Assembly: GCA_029260735.1 (NCBI GenBank)
Contig: JAJDCR010000057.1
Location: forward strand, 104,120-168,119
DNA length: 64,000 bases
DNA from: Planctomycetota bacterium
GTDB lineage: Bacteria; Planctomycetota; Uabimicrobiia; Uabimicrobiales; Uabimicrobiaceae
Direction of reading: 5' to 3'
Shown here: one piece after another, positions 17,890 through 26,398 of the stretch
Numbering within the stretch: the stretch's first letter is position 1
Layout of the letters: the number at the start of each line of letters is the position of its first letter
Translations under genes and position numbers: made by a program
The notes under the pieces: model-generated
The model's input: the letters and a program-made list of their open reading frames with translations, nothing else
Databases searched by the model: none
Told to the model about the DNA's origin: nothing

Positions 17890-18110
17890 GTATTTCCGTT
17901 CATGTCGTTTTATGTTACTTCGAACTTGCCAATCCAAAAAGCTTTTTTATCAAAACAGTGTATTTTTTATCAGCTCTCTTCCTTTTTCTTTCTTTGACTC
18001 CATCCAATATTACTCGATGCCAATCGGAAAAAATTTGATTAAATTTCCCTTCCACATAATGATAGATCCAACAGAAAGATAGTTTCATTTTCACTTTTGC
18101 TCTTTCTAAA
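17890..18110 (-). pseudogene. small remnant of an FGE/SUMF1 gene
   Basis: The minus strand at 17913-17945 reads KAFWIGKFEVT followed by a stop, the typical FGE segment before TxxQW. About 50 further codons in a shifted frame follow the same line upstream. No leader and no domain end are left. With the mini-element this fills the 600-base gap before the toxin-like gene; I see nothing else in it. Confidence 0.6.
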
Positions 18111-18274
18111 ATGATAAAGGTAACTCTAAAGAAATACCCCTCCGTAGGGTTTTGTATATGAAGGCTTCAGAAACTCAGGTGTACCAAGTGGTCGATGAAC
18201 AAAATCATTCTGGAAAATCACTGATTTGGCACTGCAAGAATTAATTATTGTATGTTTCTAAGATTCCCCATATT

Positions 18275-20059
18275 CTAATCTGGAGACCAAAAAACAACAA
18301 TATCATTCAATATCATCTCTATTTCAAATAGAAGAGGATGTTTTTTGAACAAATTTGATGATTTAACTAGATGGCTTAGTTTTTGAGCTACATCTTTTTC
18401 TGTTAATCCTGCTGCATTCATTTTCTTTTTGTTAAAAACCCAACGGGTATTTCTTAGTTGCTCTAGGTTAGTCACCATAGACTCAATAATATCTTTTTGT
18501 AGTTGTCCAAATTCGTTAGATTTTCTTCCTTTAACTAAGGATGGAGCAATGGATTTTACTGATTTAAACTCGTAGCGTATGCCCTCTAAAAAAAGGTCAT
18601 AGAATCTTGCTTGTCCACCTCCTGGCTTTGTCATTGAACCCATTTCAAAAATGAAAGCCAGCTTTGGTTTATCAGAGAAATTATGTAGAGCATATCGAAG
18701 AACAAAACGAGCTCCTTCTTGCTTTGCTCCGCCGATCAAAAAATCCCTAACGACTTGATCAAAACCTGCCGCTCCCTTAAAATGCTCAATCGCAGCAATA
18801 ATATCATCACCTACGTTTGGTAATGATTTAGAAGCCTTTTCCCATAACCCTTTTTGCTTTAACCATGCTATTGTATCTTTATTCAGTCTTGCCAAACCAG
18901 TTTCTCTAGATACCTCATCCTTTTTAGATGAAAAACGTTGTTCTTTCTTAGGCTCAAATAAATCAGAGTCTAGTGAATGGCTTTCTTTCCTATTCAATTT
19001 TTGAACAGCTTGCTCCATTTCTATTAATTCTTCTATCTCATGATCAGGCCAATCTTTTTTATTTTTTTGTCGCCATTTTCTAACTTTTTCTCGGATTTCT
19101 TCACTTTTTTTCCCCATTTTCTTAGCTAAATCTGGAATAAAATTCTCTATTTGATTTAAAACCCGAGTAACTTTTTCTAAAGTCCAGCCTAGCTTAATGA
19201 ATTTTGCAGAAATCGCTACTCCTCTAGCTGATTTAACTACTCTAGCAGCAGCCCCCACTCCAACAAACATGGAGGCAACCTCAAGAATTCCTTGACCAGT
19301 CCATCTGGCAACTATTTCACTTTCTCGTCCTTGAGATTTGGCATTCTCCCATTCTTTTACAAACTGATCTTTGATTGATGAAGCAATCTGTTTAAGTTGT
19401 TCTCGAGCCTTTTCTGCTCTTTGAGGAAATATCATCCCATAATGTAAATTAGTTGCTTTAAAAACAAGCTCAAAAAAATTTGCCATCCCTATCCATGTCT
19501 CAGATTCAAAGAGAGCTGTAAAAGATTCCCAAGTTCCTTGAGAAAAAGCAATTGTCCCCTCAACTGTTCCTGAAAAAATTTGCTCTAAAGTACTGTGATC
19601 TGGCTTTACCGTGGCTCTTTTTTTCGCTAAGACTCCTATCAATTTACGGTGTTCTTTTCCGTGAATATCTGAAAATAGTTTTTTAAGATATCCGCGAGAT
19701 TTTAGTCCACTAAGGATAGTATCAATATTTTGTGAGTTTTCAAGGATGGTTAGAATCTCAAGTTCTTCAGGATCTAAAGTCCAATCATCAAGTAGCTCAA
19801 TTATCCGGTCGATTTGGATGCTTTTAATCTCTTCAGGCTGACGTTTATCAATTATGCTTTGGTTGTAGGTTGCTTGGTTTGAATGAAAGGTGTGAGGTTC
19901 TGTATATCCAAACGAATAGACTTCTCGATTTCCCATTCCTTCGAAAACAGAGGATCTGCGAAAAAAGTTAGCATGAGATATTTTTTTTTGATCAGATGAA
20001 GGATTATGATTGCGAAAGGTTTTACCTACTACTTTTCGTTCCCCTGGTTCTCCAGACAT
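18275..20059 (-). CDS. putative polymorphic toxin / eCIS cargo with PD-(D/E)XK-like C-terminus
   Basis: This 594-residue protein has no signal peptide. Residues 1-80 are polar with an RNHNPSS motif and SNQATY. Residues 80-300 are helical and include FSQGTWESFTALFE and a glycine/alanine-rich stretch (ILEVASMFVGVGAAARVVK) like the pre-toxin regions of polymorphic toxins. The C-terminus has YDLFLEGIRYEFKSVKS (D488, E497, K499) followed by FGQLQKDI, the D-ExK...QxxKD layout of PD-(D/E)XK nuclease toxins. Its first ~370 residues match the gene at 27863, which has a different end. Being unsecreted, modular and next to an eCIS operon, it is a good cargo candidate; this is inference. AAGGAAA precedes the ATG. 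Confidence 0.72.
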   Translation of the reverse strand: MSGEPGERKVVGKTFRNHNPSSDQKKISHANFFRRSSVFEGMGNREVYSFGYTEPHTFHSNQATYNQSIIDKRQPEEIKSIQIDRIIELLDDWTLDPEELEILTILENSQNIDTILSGLKSRGYLKKLFSDIHGKEHRKLIGVLAKKRATVKPDHSTLEQIFSGTVEGTIAFSQGTWESFTALFESETWIGMANFFELVFKATNLHYGMIFPQRAEKAREQLKQIASSIKDQFVKEWENAKSQGRESEIVARWTGQGILEVASMFVGVGAAARVVKSARGVAISAKFIKLGWTLEKVTRVLNQIENFIPDLAKKMGKKSEEIREKVRKWRQKNKKDWPDHEIEELIEMEQAVQKLNRKESHSLDSDLFEPKKEQRFSSKKDEVSRETGLARLNKDTIAWLKQKGLWEKASKSLPNVGDDIIAAIEHFKGAAGFDQVVRDFLIGGAKQEGARFVLRYALHNFSDKPKLAFIFEMGSMTKPGGGQARFYDLFLEGIRYEFKSVKSIAPSLVKGRKSNEFGQLQKDIIESMVTNLEQLRNTRWVFNKKKMNAAGLTEKDVAQKLSHLVKSSNLFKKHPLLFEIEMILNDIVVFWSPD

Positions 20060-20329
20060 TATATTTCCTTTTTAATAGAGAATGTAATTTCTTCTCTAAA
20101 ATACTAAATCCAAATATATTTCTAATCTAATCGTTTGATTCTTGTGATTTCATTATGTTTATTTCAACTGAGGTATGAAGTGATACACAAAATTCGGTTA
20201 ATTTGGTGATAGACACTAAATTTATTTTATACCTGCCAAGTCCACGTCTGTACCCAATTTTTATCCCAACTGCTACACTAACATTTTCTTTAGTATATCC
20301 TTCTCTATCCCTTTATTCGTAAGTCTTTT

Positions 20330-21244
20330 TTAGTTTTCGGATAGATTCAAGCTCTTGGCAACCCGGAAACCATTATTTATGGTACGGTTGTCAGGTAAAT
20401 CCCAGTTACGGTAGCTCGAAGAGCAATCGCCGTTGCCCGAGCTACCGCCGCGTACCACTCGGTATTTCCCCTTTATATTATATGCAGCTCCGTCTCTTGG
20501 CGTTTCCAAATAGTCCGTATACCAATCCTCGCACCATTCATGAACATTACCGCTCATATCATGTAGGCCAAAAGCATTAGGTTTTTTGCTACCTACATTT
20601 GCAATGCTATTATTTGAATTATCCTCATAGATCATATATTCGCCATCAACACCATCTCCCCAATAATACTTACTACTTGTCCCTGCTCGACAAGCATACT
20701 CCCACTCAGCTTCGCTCGGTAAGCGCAACCCTATCTTCGAGCAAAATTCTTTTGCTGTGTTCCAGCAAACTCTATTCACTGGCAGTCTACCTTCTTCAAA
20801 ATTGGAAGAACTATTTTCCATCACTTGATTCCACTGAGTCTTCGTAATCTCATATTTGGAGATCAAAAAGGACTTTATATGAACTTGATGCACGGGCTTT
20901 TCTTTCTCTCCCTCATTATTGCTCCCCATCAGAAAGTTTCCTTCTGGAATTAACATAAAATCTATGTTCGTCAAATTATGCTTGTACTCTTTTATTTGGT
21001 GGCTTTTACCGCCAGCGGAGTATCGTTTTGTGCCCAGGTAAGTAAAGCCCTCAATATTATGAGTATCCTCCATTTTTTTTATTTTCTTTGCTAAAGCGTT
21101 TTTTTCCTTCTCTAGTTCAATAACTCTTGATTTGAGAAAATCTATTTTTTCACTTTGTTTTTGAAGCTCGAAGAGCAAAAGATCTTCGTTTTGTGCTTGG
21201 CTTACGCTTAAGATTAGGCCAAAAAATAGTATCCAAATTTGCAT
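20330..21244 (-). CDS. AQNED-leader FGE/SUMF1-fold protein with variable-type C-terminus
   Basis: This 304-residue secreted protein has a signal peptide ending SQAQNEDLLL and a coiled coil (20-65). An FGE domain follows: FMLIPEGNFLMGS, SKYEITKTQWNQVM, GLRLPSEAEWEYACRAG, YYWGDGVDGEYMIYEDNS, FGLHDMSGNVHEWCED, RVVRGGSS, GFRVAKS. The leader and coiled coil are nearly identical at DNA level to those at 25201 and 27220, pointing to recent duplication. The 22 codons before GFRVA are rich in NNC codons (see 20372-20437). FGE catalytic cysteines are absent; the fold is the C-type-lectin-like one used by retroelement-diversified receptors. Confidence 0.85.
   Translation of the reverse strand: MQIWILFFGLILSVSQAQNEDLLLFELQKQSEKIDFLKSRVIELEKEKNALAKKIKKMEDTHNIEGFTYLGTKRYSAGGKSHQIKEYKHNLTNIDFMLIPEGNFLMGSNNEGEKEKPVHQVHIKSFLISKYEITKTQWNQVMENSSSNFEEGRLPVNRVCWNTAKEFCSKIGLRLPSEAEWEYACRAGTSSKYYWGDGVDGEYMIYEDNSNNSIANVGSKKPNAFGLHDMSGNVHEWCEDWYTDYLETPRDGAAYNIKGKYRVVRGGSSGNGDCSSSYRNWDLPDNRTINNGFRVAKSLNLSEN
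20372..20437 (-). other. candidate variable region (DGR-like) in FGE gene
   Basis: These codons lie between RVVRGGSS and GFRVA. By hand count 13 of the 29 codons from the one after RGGS through GFRVA end in C (AGC, GGC, AAC, GGC, TGC, AGC, TAC, AAC, GAC, AAC, ACC among them), against 4 of 30 in the same place of the gene at 11944. NNC clusters arise when AAC codons of a template are mutated at A. Confidence 0.5.
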
Positions 21245-21289
21245 TTGTTCCTCTTCTTGAATAAGACTACTAATGTTCCCTATAAACTA

Positions 21290-21500
21290 AACCTAGGAGA
21301 TGAGCTTGCTCCACTACTTCGATGACTAGACGTACAATGTCGAAGATTGCTCGCCAATAATCCTCCTCTCAAAACATTGTCACTACTACTAAACTCCAAC
21401 TTCTGACAACTCGAAAAGATTTTCTGGCATCATAAAGACGAAAAGAGTTAGGAAATGTTTTTCCTGCTTCGTGTGGGCCAATTTCTTTCTTCTCCAAGTA
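21290..21500 (-). pseudogene. C-terminal remnant of an FGE/SUMF1 gene
   Basis: The minus strand reads KTFPNSFRLYDARKSF and then, after a shift, NVLRGGLLASNLRHC with SSHRSSG. These match the KPNSFGLYDMSGN and RVLRGGSWxxxxxxCRSxxR blocks of the family. The central part is deleted. It fills most of the 312-base gap between two intact genes. Confidence 0.65.
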
Positions 21501-21556
21501 AAGTCTTTCAAGATTTTAAAGAAGAGTTACGGCAATACCTCCTCGCCAACATCATT

Positions 21557-22738
21557 CTATTTCAACTCTAGTACAACTACCTGAGAAACATCATTTTCCC
21601 CGCTCCTCGTTCCCGAAAGACATTCTAGCTTTACACGGTAATCTCCTTTTGGAACTTCTTTGACAATAAAAGTCGGAACCAAAACCCGACTTTTCCCGCT
21701 TTTATTCAGCGTCTTTAATTGCCCAATTTCTTCACCATTTAACAGTATTGCTATTTGCATAACATTGCCAGCTTGATGTGAGGCTGTAGCAGAAATAAAA
21801 AAAACTAAAGTTCCTCCTTTGGCTTGAAATTTTCCTTCACGAGGTAGAGATCCTCTTGAGTAAGGAATAACTTTTGAGTAAGGAGTAATTTTATCTTTGC
21901 TATACTCTAACACAACCAACTGCGAGCAGTCATTTTGATTACAACGAGTGTTTGGCTGTTTGGTGAGTTTTAGAGAGTGCTTGTCTAAAGAAGCTTGGTG
22001 GAAAAAAGCACGAGGTGCTAGTGCTCTATGATGTTTTGCTTGTTTAGCTGGAGTCTCTAGGTGAAATATATTTTCGTTATCTAGCTTAACTTGAAATTTC
22101 ACGTTTGCTTCACCATTGTTGCTATACCCTGAAGTAGAACCTATAAAAAGGAGCTCCTCACTTTGCTCATTTGTAAAAGAACCCTCTCTATCTTTTCCAC
22201 TAGAATGCATGGCATTGTATGGAATTGCCTGATGAACAAGGACATCTTCATCGTTTATTATTTCTAAACAACTCATTTGAGCAATGTCCTTTTCTTGAAA
22301 ATTTCCTCTTAATTCTATGGAATGTTTTCCTTTCCATAGAGCTATTGGACCAATCACTATAAGAGGAAGCACTCCATAGTCATCACTTGTATATCCCTTA
22401 AATGTTCCAATCTTTTTATCATCGATGTAAACATCAATACTTTTTGAGCGAGACCCTCCCAAAGAACAAGAAACAAAGAAATAAAACTTTCCCCCTCGAC
22501 TCGAAAAAGTTTCTTTCTTCGGAGTGCCATAGAAACTCGTGAATTTTATATCACTTTTTTCTTGGATAGTTTCTTTTAGTCTTGAGATCTCTTCTTCTTT
22601 TTGAGCAAGCTCAGCTTCCTTCTCAGCAAGTTTTTTTTGGAAATGAGAAAACTGTATATCCTCGTTTTGAGCTTCTATATCCAAGAAAACAGGGACAAAT
22701 AAGAGAAAAACTAATGCTTTGGAGAAAAAAATGATCAT
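21557..22738 (-). CDS. AQNED-leader protein with three beta-sandwich-like repeats, no FGE domain
   Basis: This 393-residue secreted protein has a signal peptide ending DIEAQNEDIQF and a coiled coil (about 28-55, EKEAELAQKEEEI). Three repeats of ~110 residues follow, clearly homologous to those at the end of the 15666-17669 protein: FTSFYGTPKKETFSSRGGKF, then RALAPRAFFHQASLDKH, then a third repeat ending SQVVVLELK. Each repeat ends with an acidic, N/D-rich loop and SQ(V/L)VVLE. I cannot name the domain; it is predicted all-beta and may bind a surface ligand. It shows that leader and modules are being recombined in this array. Confidence 0.78.
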   Translation of the reverse strand: MIIFFSKALVFLLFVPVFLDIEAQNEDIQFSHFQKKLAEKEAELAQKEEEISRLKETIQEKSDIKFTSFYGTPKKETFSSRGGKFYFFVSCSLGGSRSKSIDVYIDDKKIGTFKGYTSDDYGVLPLIVIGPIALWKGKHSIELRGNFQEKDIAQMSCLEIINDEDVLVHQAIPYNAMHSSGKDREGSFTNEQSEELLFIGSTSGYSNNGEANVKFQVKLDNENIFHLETPAKQAKHHRALAPRAFFHQASLDKHSLKLTKQPNTRCNQNDCSQLVVLEYSKDKITPYSKVIPYSRGSLPREGKFQAKGGTLVFFISATASHQAGNVMQIAILLNGEEIGQLKTLNKSGKSRVLVPTFIVKEVPKGDYRVKLECLSGTRSGENDVSQVVVLELK

Positions 22739-22834
22739 TCGTTACTCCTAACAAATTTCCATATAAATAAAACAACGACTTTTGTTTTGTCTTACTAAAA
22801 CCCATAACAAAAAAGAGTAAAAAGGCAAAAGAGC

Positions 22835-23773
22835 TTAGGGAAAAAAAGACCTGGCCACCCGAAAACCGAGGGAATTGACACAGTAGTGAGACCTACTTTT
22901 GTCACGGTTGGCTGAACGGCAGAACCTGTCCTTGTTGGCCCAGCTACCACCGCGTAGCACTCGGATCGAACTCCCTTTACTAGTCCATGGAGTGCCATCT
23001 TCAGGAGCCTTAGAGTAATCATGATGCCATACATCCTCACACCACTCCCAGACATTACCACTCATGTCGTACAAGCCAAATGCGTTGGGCTTCTTACTTC
23101 CCACATCTGCAGTACTCTTACTTGAGTTATCATTATAGATCATATATTCACCATCAGCACCATCTCCCCAATAATACTTACTACTTGTTCCTGCTCGGCA
23201 AGCATACTCCCACTCTGCTTCACTCGGTAAGCGCAACCCTGTCTCCAAGCAAAAATCTTTTGCTTCCTTCCAAGATACCTGTTCTACTGGTTTCTTCGTT
23301 CCTTTAAAATGGGATGGATTCTTCTTCATTATGCTCTTCCATTGCTCTTGAGTCACTTCATACTTCGACATCAAAAACCACTCTACTTTTACCGGATGCA
23401 CAGGCTTCTCATCCCTATACCCATCATTGCTCCCCATCTGAAAGCTTCCCCCTGGAATTAATACAAAATCTATGCCTGTCTTCTTATGCCTGTACTCTTT
23501 TAGTGTATAGCTCTTATCCTTTGAATATTTCTTCTCTCCTCTGTAGCTAAAATCTTCTATAGAAAAATCAACTAAAAAACTCTTAAGTTGATCTTTCAAA
23601 GCATGAATTCTTTTCTCTAGAATGTTTATTTTTTCCTGAGAAATTTTTTGGCTCTCTTTGATTTCTTGGCGAAGAATTTCATTTTGCTTTTGAAGTTCCC
23701 ACATTAAAATATCTTCGTTTTGCCCTTCTAACAAATTTAAAGAGAGGGCAAGGAAACATATGCAAATTAGCAT
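22835..23773 (-). CDS. AQNED-type FGE/SUMF1-fold protein with variable-type C-terminus
   Basis: This 312-residue secreted protein has a signal peptide ending LEGQNEDILM (the only G in place of A before QNED) and a coiled coil (28-70). The FGE domain follows: DFVLIPGGSFQMGSND, SKYEVTQEQW, GLRLPSEAEWEYACRAG, FGLYDMSGNVWEWCED, RVLRGGSW, LGFRVARSFFP. Only one cysteine follows RGGSW, so formylglycine chemistry is unlikely. The last codons and 3' flank (SFFP stop, then GCTCTTTTGCC) are shared with the genes at 24176 and 25469. The 23 codons between RGGSW and LGFRVA form the candidate variable region. Confidence 0.86.
   Translation of the reverse strand: MLICICFLALSLNLLEGQNEDILMWELQKQNEILRQEIKESQKISQEKINILEKRIHALKDQLKSFLVDFSIEDFSYRGEKKYSKDKSYTLKEYRHKKTGIDFVLIPGGSFQMGSNDGYRDEKPVHPVKVEWFLMSKYEVTQEQWKSIMKKNPSHFKGTKKPVEQVSWKEAKDFCLETGLRLPSEAEWEYACRAGTSSKYYWGDGADGEYMIYNDNSSKSTADVGSKKPNAFGLYDMSGNVWEWCEDVWHHDYSKAPEDGTPWTSKGSSIRVLRGGSWANKDRFCRSANRDKSRSHYCVNSLGFRVARSFFP
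22871..22939 (-). other. candidate variable region (DGR-like) in FGE gene
   Basis: Codons between RGGSW and LGFRVA. By hand count 14 of the 29 codons from RGGSW through LGFRVA end in C (GCC, AAC, GAC, TTC, TGC, GCC, AAC, GAC, CAC, TAC, GTC, TCC, CTC, GCC), while the rest of this AT-rich gene favours A/T endings. Confidence 0.5.
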
Positions 23774-23871
23774 TTTATTTTCTCCTTCACAGAAAAATTA
23801 ATTATTTTGAAGGGTAACGCTCTTTCATTTCCTTCTAACAAAACCTTTTTACAAATTGCTCGCAACAATGC

Positions 23872-24021
23872 GTAACGGGAGCCCACGAGGGGCTCCCCTA
23901 CGTTGAATAAAGGCATAAAATTTCATGCTTGGGGGAAATTGTCTTGAACACGGCCTCGTCAAAATTACCTCTAACGAAATAAATCACAAACGTAGGGGAG
24001 GCCCTCGTGGGCTCCCGTTAC
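23872..24021. mobile_element. inverted-repeat mini-element, ~33-bp arms
   Basis: GTAACGGGAGCCCACGAGGG...CTCCCCTACGTT at 23872-23904 is repeated inverted at 23989-24021 with one mismatch, around about 84 bases. It has no coding capacity. A partial copy (AGTCCCTCGTGGGCTCCCGT) lies at 27270-27290. It occupies the 402-base gap between two FGE genes; the remaining gap sequence shows nothing assignable. Confidence 0.75.
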
Positions 24022-24175
24022 CGTAAACACCAATCCTACGTTATGACAAATACAAAGCGGTGAGTAGCTAGCACCTTCGGGCTGCTCTTTTTTCTCTCTA
24101 ACAAATCACATTTATTTTTTTCTAATTTTTCCTCAGAAAATAGGAAGAAGAAAAAGGGTAAAAGAGCAAAAGGGC

Positions 24176-25201
24176 TTAGGGAAAAAAGGATCTGGCAACC
24201 CGAAACCCCAAGCTTGAAGCTGGGGTGGAAGATATGCCCCAGCTACGGTAGGCCGAGCTGTAGCTTTCGGTGTCTCCACAATTCCAGGCACCACCTCGAT
24301 ATATTCGTTTCCATTCTTTGTCAACCTTAACATCGTCTTCACACCATTCCCAGACATTTCCACTCATGTCATATAAGCCAAAAGCGTTGGGTTTCTTGCT
24401 TCCGACATCCATCGTTTTGGAACTATTATTAGCATAGTTGTTGTCAAAATCATTTCCCCAGTAGTACGTTGTTGTTGTTCCGGACCGACAAGCATATTCC
24501 CACTCTTCTTCGCTAGGTAAACGTAATCTTGTTTTTAAACAAAATTGCTTCGCATCATCCCAAGAAACTGTTTCCACGGGACGTTTGGTTCCTTTAAAAT
24601 GAGAAGGATTACTTCCCATTATTTGTCTCCACTGGGCCTGGGTAATTTCATATTTTGAGATCAAGAATGACTTCACTTGCAGCTTTTCATTCTCATTTCC
24701 ATCACCGCTCCCAATCTCAATACTTTCTCCGGGAATGAGAATAAACTCTATGCCGGTTCGCTTGTGCTTATATTCTTTTACGAGGTAATTTTTGCTTTCC
24801 ATGCTACGACTTAAATAAGCAAAGCCATGAATAGAGTTTTCTGTTTTCTCCTCTAAGGCACGTAGTTTCCTTTCCATTTCTTGATAGACTTTTTTTAGTT
24901 TATTTTGGTGAGCACTCTCCATTTTTTGAATTTTCTCGACTACTAGGATTTTTTCTTTCTCCAGTTCGGCCACTCTCTTTTCCATTTCTTTGTAGAATTT
25001 TTTTAGCTCAGTTTTATAGTTATCCTCTATTTTTTGGATTTTCTTGGTGAGAAGAGCTTTTTCTTTCTCTAGCTTGCTAATTTTTACTTTGAGGGCCTTT
25101 ATTGCTTCTTTCTGTTCTTGATGAGAGGAAAGCAGGAGGTCTTCGTTTTGCGCTTGGCCTAAGCTTAAGGTGAGGCCAAAAAATAATATCCAAATTTTCA
25201 T
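24176..25201 (-). CDS. AQNED-leader FGE/SUMF1-fold protein with long coiled coil and variable-type C-terminus
   Basis: This 341-residue secreted protein has a signal peptide ending GQAQNEDLLL and a long heptad-rich coiled coil (about 25-120) with internal repetition of LEKEKxLxxKIQKME and KKFYKEMEKR-like blocks. An FGE domain follows: EFILIPGESIEIGSGDG, SKYEITQAQWRQIMG, LRLPSEEEWEYACRSG, FGLYDMSGNVWEWCED, RIYRGGAWNC, LGFRVARSFFP. It has a cysteine at the first FGE catalytic position but not the second. The coiled coil could form a stalk presenting the FGE head. The 24 codons before LGFRVA are NNC-rich. Confidence 0.86.
   Translation of the reverse strand: MKIWILFFGLTLSLGQAQNEDLLLSSHQEQKEAIKALKVKISKLEKEKALLTKKIQKIEDNYKTELKKFYKEMEKRVAELEKEKILVVEKIQKMESAHQNKLKKVYQEMERKLRALEEKTENSIHGFAYLSRSMESKNYLVKEYKHKRTGIEFILIPGESIEIGSGDGNENEKLQVKSFLISKYEITQAQWRQIMGSNPSHFKGTKRPVETVSWDDAKQFCLKTRLRLPSEEEWEYACRSGTTTTYYWGNDFDNNYANNSSKTMDVGSKKPNAFGLYDMSGNVWEWCEDDVKVDKEWKRIYRGGAWNCGDTESYSSAYRSWGISSTPASSLGFRVARSFFP
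24212..24283 (-). other. candidate variable region (DGR-like) in FGE gene
   Basis: Codons between RGGAW and LGFRVA; 13 of the 30 codons from RGGAW through LGFRVA end in C by hand count (GAC, ACC, AGC, TAC, AGC, GCC, TAC, AGC, GGC, TCC, ACC, AGC, GCC). The sequence differs completely from the paralogue at 22871 while the flanks match. Confidence 0.5.
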
Positions 25202-25468
25202 TATTTTCTCTTTTCTTGGTTTTTACCATTACTGCAATTTTCTGCTTGTTAAAAAAATTCGAAAAGAACAAATCAGCTATCTGGCTGAAGAATTACATTT
25301 TTTATTCATAGCAACGTTATTCTATGAAAACCTATAGTTGAGAATATAAACATAGGAAAACTCCCTGCAGACTTTATCTGATCTCAATGATTGCAAAAAA
25401 CCACAAATTCGTTGAGGATGACATAGAAATTCAAATCAAAAAAGAAAAGGGTAAAAAGGTAAAAGGGC

Positions 25469-26356
25469 TTAGGGGAAAAAAGATCTGGCAAGCCGAAGGC
25501 CCAAGACTTTGTGAGGGATGCCAGGCGTGTACCCGTCACGTTTAGCCGAACGACAGTCCCAGGCGTTGTTGTGCCAGCTACCACCCCGATATACTCGGTT
25601 CGAACCCTCTTTAGTCCAAGCGCTACCATCTGTAGGAGCATTATCATAACTCCTCTCGTACTTATCTTCACACCATTCCCATACATTTCCGCTCATGTCA
25701 TGCAACCCAAAGGCATTGGGTTTTTTAATCCCTACTTTGTGTGCATAATCTTCCTCTATGTTATCAGCATTACCATCCCACCAAGCATAATCATTTATAT
25801 TTTTTCTATCTCCCCAGTAGTAATCTGTTGTTGTCCCTGCTCGACAAGCGTATTCCCACTCAGCTTCGCTCGGTAAGCGTAGCCCTGTTTTTTGGCAAAA
25901 CTCCTTCGCATCGTCCCAAGATATATAGTTGGCAGCATATTCAGAGCCTTCCTTAACATAGCTTTTTCCGAACCATGGTTTACTTCCCATTACTTGTTTC
26001 CACTGCGCTTGGGTAACTTCGTATTTCGAGATCAAAAAAGACGGTACATTTACATCATGTATGGGCTTCTCATCTTTATTTCCACTATTGCTCCCCATTT
26101 TAAAACCACCACTGGGAATGAGAACAAACTCGATTCCTGTTAACTCGTGCTTATATTCTTTTACCAGATAACTTTTACCTCCAGCGGAGTATGCACTACT
26201 GCCTAGATAAGTAAAATCACTAATAAAGTTTTCTGTTTTTTCTTCTAGGGTGTGTAACCTTTCTTCCATTTTCTGGATGTGGGAGAGTAAAAGGTCTTCA
26301 TTTTGGGCTTGGCCTACGCTTAAGACAAGTCCAAAGAGTAGTAGCAAAATTTTCAT
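25469..26356 (-). CDS. AQNED-leader FGE/SUMF1-fold protein with variable-type C-terminus
   Basis: The start is the ATG at 26356 (GAGGAAAAA just upstream), not the upstream in-frame ATG at 26377. The signal peptide ends GQAQNEDLLL, followed by a short coiled coil (22-45). The FGE domain reads EFVLIPSGGFKMGSNSG, SKYEVTQAQWKQVMG, GLRLPSEAEWEYACRAG, FGLHDMSGNVWEWCED, RVYRGGSW, LGLRLARSFFP. Only one cysteine follows RGGSW. It ends with the same SFFP/TAAGCCC flank as its two neighbours. The 267-base gap towards 25201 holds no gene. The shared tail and divergent variable segment make it one of the four retroelement-target candidates. Confidence 0.86.
   Translation of the reverse strand: MKILLLLFGLVLSVGQAQNEDLLLSHIQKMEERLHTLEEKTENFISDFTYLGSSAYSAGGKSYLVKEYKHELTGIEFVLIPSGGFKMGSNSGNKDEKPIHDVNVPSFLISKYEVTQAQWKQVMGSKPWFGKSYVKEGSEYAANYISWDDAKEFCQKTGLRLPSEAEWEYACRAGTTTDYYWGDRKNINDYAWWDGNADNIEEDYAHKVGIKKPNAFGLHDMSGNVWEWCEDKYERSYDNAPTDGSAWTKEGSNRVYRGGSWHNNAWDCRSAKRDGYTPGIPHKVLGLRLARSFFP
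25505..25573 (-). other. candidate variable region (DGR-like) in FGE gene
   Basis: Codons between RGGSW and LGLRLA; 13 of the 29 codons from RGGSW through LGLRLA end in C by hand count (CAC, AAC, AAC, GCC, GAC, GAC, TAC, GGC, ATC, CAC, GTC, GGC, GCC). It aligns with 22871-22939 at TGG..., CGT TCx GCx and CGT GAC. Confidence 0.5.
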
Positions 26357-26398
26357 TTTTTCCTCTTTCTTAGCCAAACGAAATAACTTTTTCTGAGA

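Noticed and set aside
20372..25573. A complete diversity-generating retroelement in the window
   Set aside because: I found no reverse transcriptase frame (no YxDD-type motif in a suitable protein) and no template repeat; only target-like regions are seen.
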